Of a stretch of 64,000 nucleotides of DNA, positions 61,507 to 64,000 are shown in pieces. Every line of letters starts with the position of its first letter. Positions within the stretch are counted from its first letter, which is position 1. A program made the translations under genes and the position numbers. Origin of the DNA: Phoenix dactylifera (taxonomy: Eukaryota > Streptophyta > Magnoliopsida > Arecales > Arecaceae). The notes under the pieces are model-generated. The model had not been told where the DNA came from, did no database searches, and saw only the letters and a program-made list of their open reading frames with translations. The stretch covers positions 9,260,745 to 9,324,744 of the forward strand of contig NC_052404.1 in NCBI RefSeq assembly GCF_009389715.1. Direction: 5' to 3'.

Positions 61507-64000
61507 CTGTCCACTTGAAGTCAAACAAAAAAATAAGATAAATTTTGAAGTCGTAAGCTAGCACTTCAACAACTAGCAGAGAAAACTTGGTTGAATTTAT
61601 GAATTTTTAAGCATATATTGGCATATACACAAATAACCAACAAGAGAGTTTAGCTACAACTGATTGGTGGAATTAAGAAAATGGAGAGCCATCTAAACAG
61701 AGAATAGGCAAGACTAATCTAATTCTTTTTTTGAAGTAAATAACATAATGAAAAATATTATATATTTTTCTGGAAGAGATCGGTCAAAAATCAAATGCTC
61801 TGCAGGTCTTTATACAGACACAGAATGGTCACAAATTGGAAAGGCTTCAATCACATCACAAATGGTCCAATTAAAGTTTTAATCTGGAGGTATCTTCATA
61901 TACTAAAATTTGATTGATATGCATGTTACATTGTGCAGATCATGATCCTTGGTGTGAATTGTCAATTTGTACTGCCTAACATGTGTTTGGTAGCATCCTA
62001 GCTCTACTACTATGATATTTGCCTGTCCACTTATAAATAGGCAACTAAGTATTAAGTAACCTCCAAAACTTTTGATATCTTGATTAAACTATGGACGACG
62101 TACATAATGACAGACAGCAGCAAAACAGGCCTAGAACTTGGGGACAACAAAAGAAAAGGAGCAATGGAAATTATCAATTTCTATGGCACCTGCCATGAAG
62201 TTTGCACCAAGAGGATCTGGGTTCTCCATATGTGCATGTGTAGGATACACACCTCATAATTCAATATTAAATCATGAGGACATGGATTAACTCATGATGA
62301 ACAAGAGGGGCAAATGGCCTTGAGATCACTTATAAAGAATTATTATGGTTATTGTAATGATTTTCCCATAAGAAAGGATGAAGGACAAAAATGAAAAACT
62401 TTTTTACTCCTTGTTATTAGAAGCTTGCAACAAACCTTGTAATTTGGTACAATAACCACATAGAATGCATAAAACACCTAAATGTCATCACCATCAAAAT
62501 CATGGTAGATTATGTTTAATGAAATTTTTATATGCAAATTATCGGTTAGGAGATGATATTTTGTGGGACTCTATAAAGCATACCAAACTAGAGCAAGGGA
62601 GAAATTTGAGGAAGTAGCATTTTTCTTCCCAGAAAAAAGGAAACCATGGCATAACAGCAATGGACATACTACTAAACCTCATGAGTGGTTTGCTTCCCAA
62701 TGCAATGTTATCAGTGCTGAAATATGACAATGAATGTACATATCATCAATAAAGCAAAAAAAAGGCTGAAGCCCCTCTATTTTAGAATGACATGGCTTAT
62801 TCAGCCAAACTTTACATAGATACACACATGTACATGTGCCAGTGCATACCTTTCCCAAATTAGAGGTCCCTTTTGGTTGCCAATGATTTTAATGCTAAAA
62901 GAGCTTCACAATACTGGTAATGGACTATGTACTAGTTGGAGACCAATACCGAACCATATCAATGCACAAAAAATAACATAATTTTTTGTTTACAAGGTTT
63001 TTAAGCTTCTTTTATTTAGTTTTGAGTAGAAACTAGGGTTTTGCGAGTTCATTTTTGATGTTTAAATGTGATGTACTTTATTAAAAAAAAATTTTGGCAA
63101 CTTTTGCCCATTTATGGGATGCAATAGAAAAAGAAAAATGAAGAGGCCCTTACCTGGATCAAACCACCTATTCACTCTTTCACTCTCTCCCTCTCTTTCT
63201 CCCAAGGTCCGCAGTATCGGAACAGGCACCCATGCCGGTAGGTCGGCAGTATGATATGGTACACTCCCATGCGGTGCTATTCCGACGTGAACCAACAGAA
63301 AAACCTGCAAGGGAGCAAGAGACGGAGAAGGACAGAGAGGACAAAAGAGGGAGAGGGAGAGGGAGAGGGAGAGGGAGAGGGAGAGGGAGGAAGGAGGGAT
63401 GAAGGGAGGGAGAGAGGGAGGAAGGAGGGAGGAAGAGAGCAGGAGGGGCTGGTGGAGAGAGGCGGAGGGCGGGGGAGAGGGAGAAGGAAAGAGAAAAAGA
63501 GAGAGAAGCTAGGAGGAAGAGGGGAAGGAAGAGAGGAATAGAGAGGGGGAGCGAGATAGGCAAAGGGAGAGGGGATAGAGGGCTTCGGCCTCTTTTTTTT
63601 GAATTTTTTGAAGTGAAGTCAGTAGAGGTCAGAGCCCGTGTCTCCACCCGTCTCCAGCAACTTGGAAGAGAGAAGGCTTCAAAAGCCCTCTCTCCCCCAC
63701 TCCCTCCATCTTTCTCGCTCTCCGCCGCCCTCTCCCTCTCTCTCTTCCTCTCTTTCCTTCTCCCTCTCCCCCTCCCTCGTCGGTTTCTCGATCTAATGGC
63801 CGGAACCATCCCGATTGTCCTTTGGTATGGCTCGACGCCCCCGAATCAGGCAATTTGAAACAGTACCGCCAACATTGCTTTCTCTTGTCCTTCTCTATTT
63901 CTCCTCACTTTATACCTTAAACCAATACGGACCCTTACCAGGCCAAACTGCTTTAAACACTACGATTCCAGATAGTTCGACCTGGTAAGGACCGATCCGC
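61507..64000. other. Right-edge region, probably NAA25 intron
   Basis: No upstream NAA25 exon could be found here, so this is most likely one long intron continuing past the window. It includes CGGTA-type repeat patches (62930-63310 and 63820-64000) and a purine-rich tract (63300-63560) followed by pyrimidine-rich DNA (63660-63780). No nested gene recognised. Confidence 0.5.
63347..63389. repeat. (GAGGGA)n hexanucleotide microsatellite
   Basis: About seven GAGGGA units in a longer GGA/GA purine tract that runs to about 63560. Long Arg/Glu/Gly frames through it are low-complexity artefacts. Confidence 0.92.

Noticed and set aside
63180-63858. Frames of up to 209 codons rich in Arg, Glu, Ser and Leu at the right edge
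   Set aside because: Low-complexity readings of the GGGAGA purine tract and its pyrimidine neighbour.
1-64000. CRISPR arrays, operons or prokaryotic features
   Set aside because: Introns, poly-A retroposons and plant gene families show eukaryotic nuclear DNA; the regularly spaced palindromes belong to MULE TIRs, not to a CRISPR array.

Overview
The window is nuclear DNA of a flowering plant, most likely a monocot and plausibly a palm. This rests on intron-split plant genes, a GC-rich start to the methyltransferase gene, AT-rich spacers, and plant-type LINE and Mutator-like transposons. The species is an inference.

Layout. 1-125: C-terminus of an unrecognised gene (+). 2765-3064: a small poly-A retroposon with target-site duplication (TSD). 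4805-5336: ERD15-like gene (-). 8187-8708: 5'-truncated LINE with TSD. 10887-17682: an apparently complete 6.8-kb Mutator-like element (MULE) with a 9-bp TSD. It has two convergent genes: a FAR1-type zinc finger/DDE transposase/SWIM/OTU-protease fusion (+) and a plant mobile domain protein (-). 18313-20091: a short uORF followed by a membrane-anchored methyltransferase-like gene (+). 25888-26332: PADRE/DUF4228 gene (-). 31870-33451: arogenate dehydrogenase-type TyrA gene (+). 39134-40867: patellin (SEC14-GOLD) gene (-). 46758-61506 and beyond the right edge: NAA25, the auxiliary subunit of the NatB N-acetyltransferase (-). The rest is mostly AT-rich spacer and intron with microsatellites, short tandem duplications and degraded repeats.

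The host genes are unrelated single genes, not a cluster or operon. They cover stress response, Tyr synthesis, lipid/membrane trafficking and N-terminal acetylation. The unusual object is the MULE. Its two genes point inward from TIRs that each carry an array of 25-bp palindromes repeated at exactly 33-bp steps, and the left array lies inside intron 1 of the transposase gene.

A second pattern cuts across the host genes. Four of them (methyltransferase, PADRE, patellin, NAA25) are broken by indels, nearly all of one base and all in or next to homopolymer runs, while their splice sites and motifs stay conserved. This looks like consensus error rather than gene death. The MULE, ERD15 and TyrA genes read cleanly.
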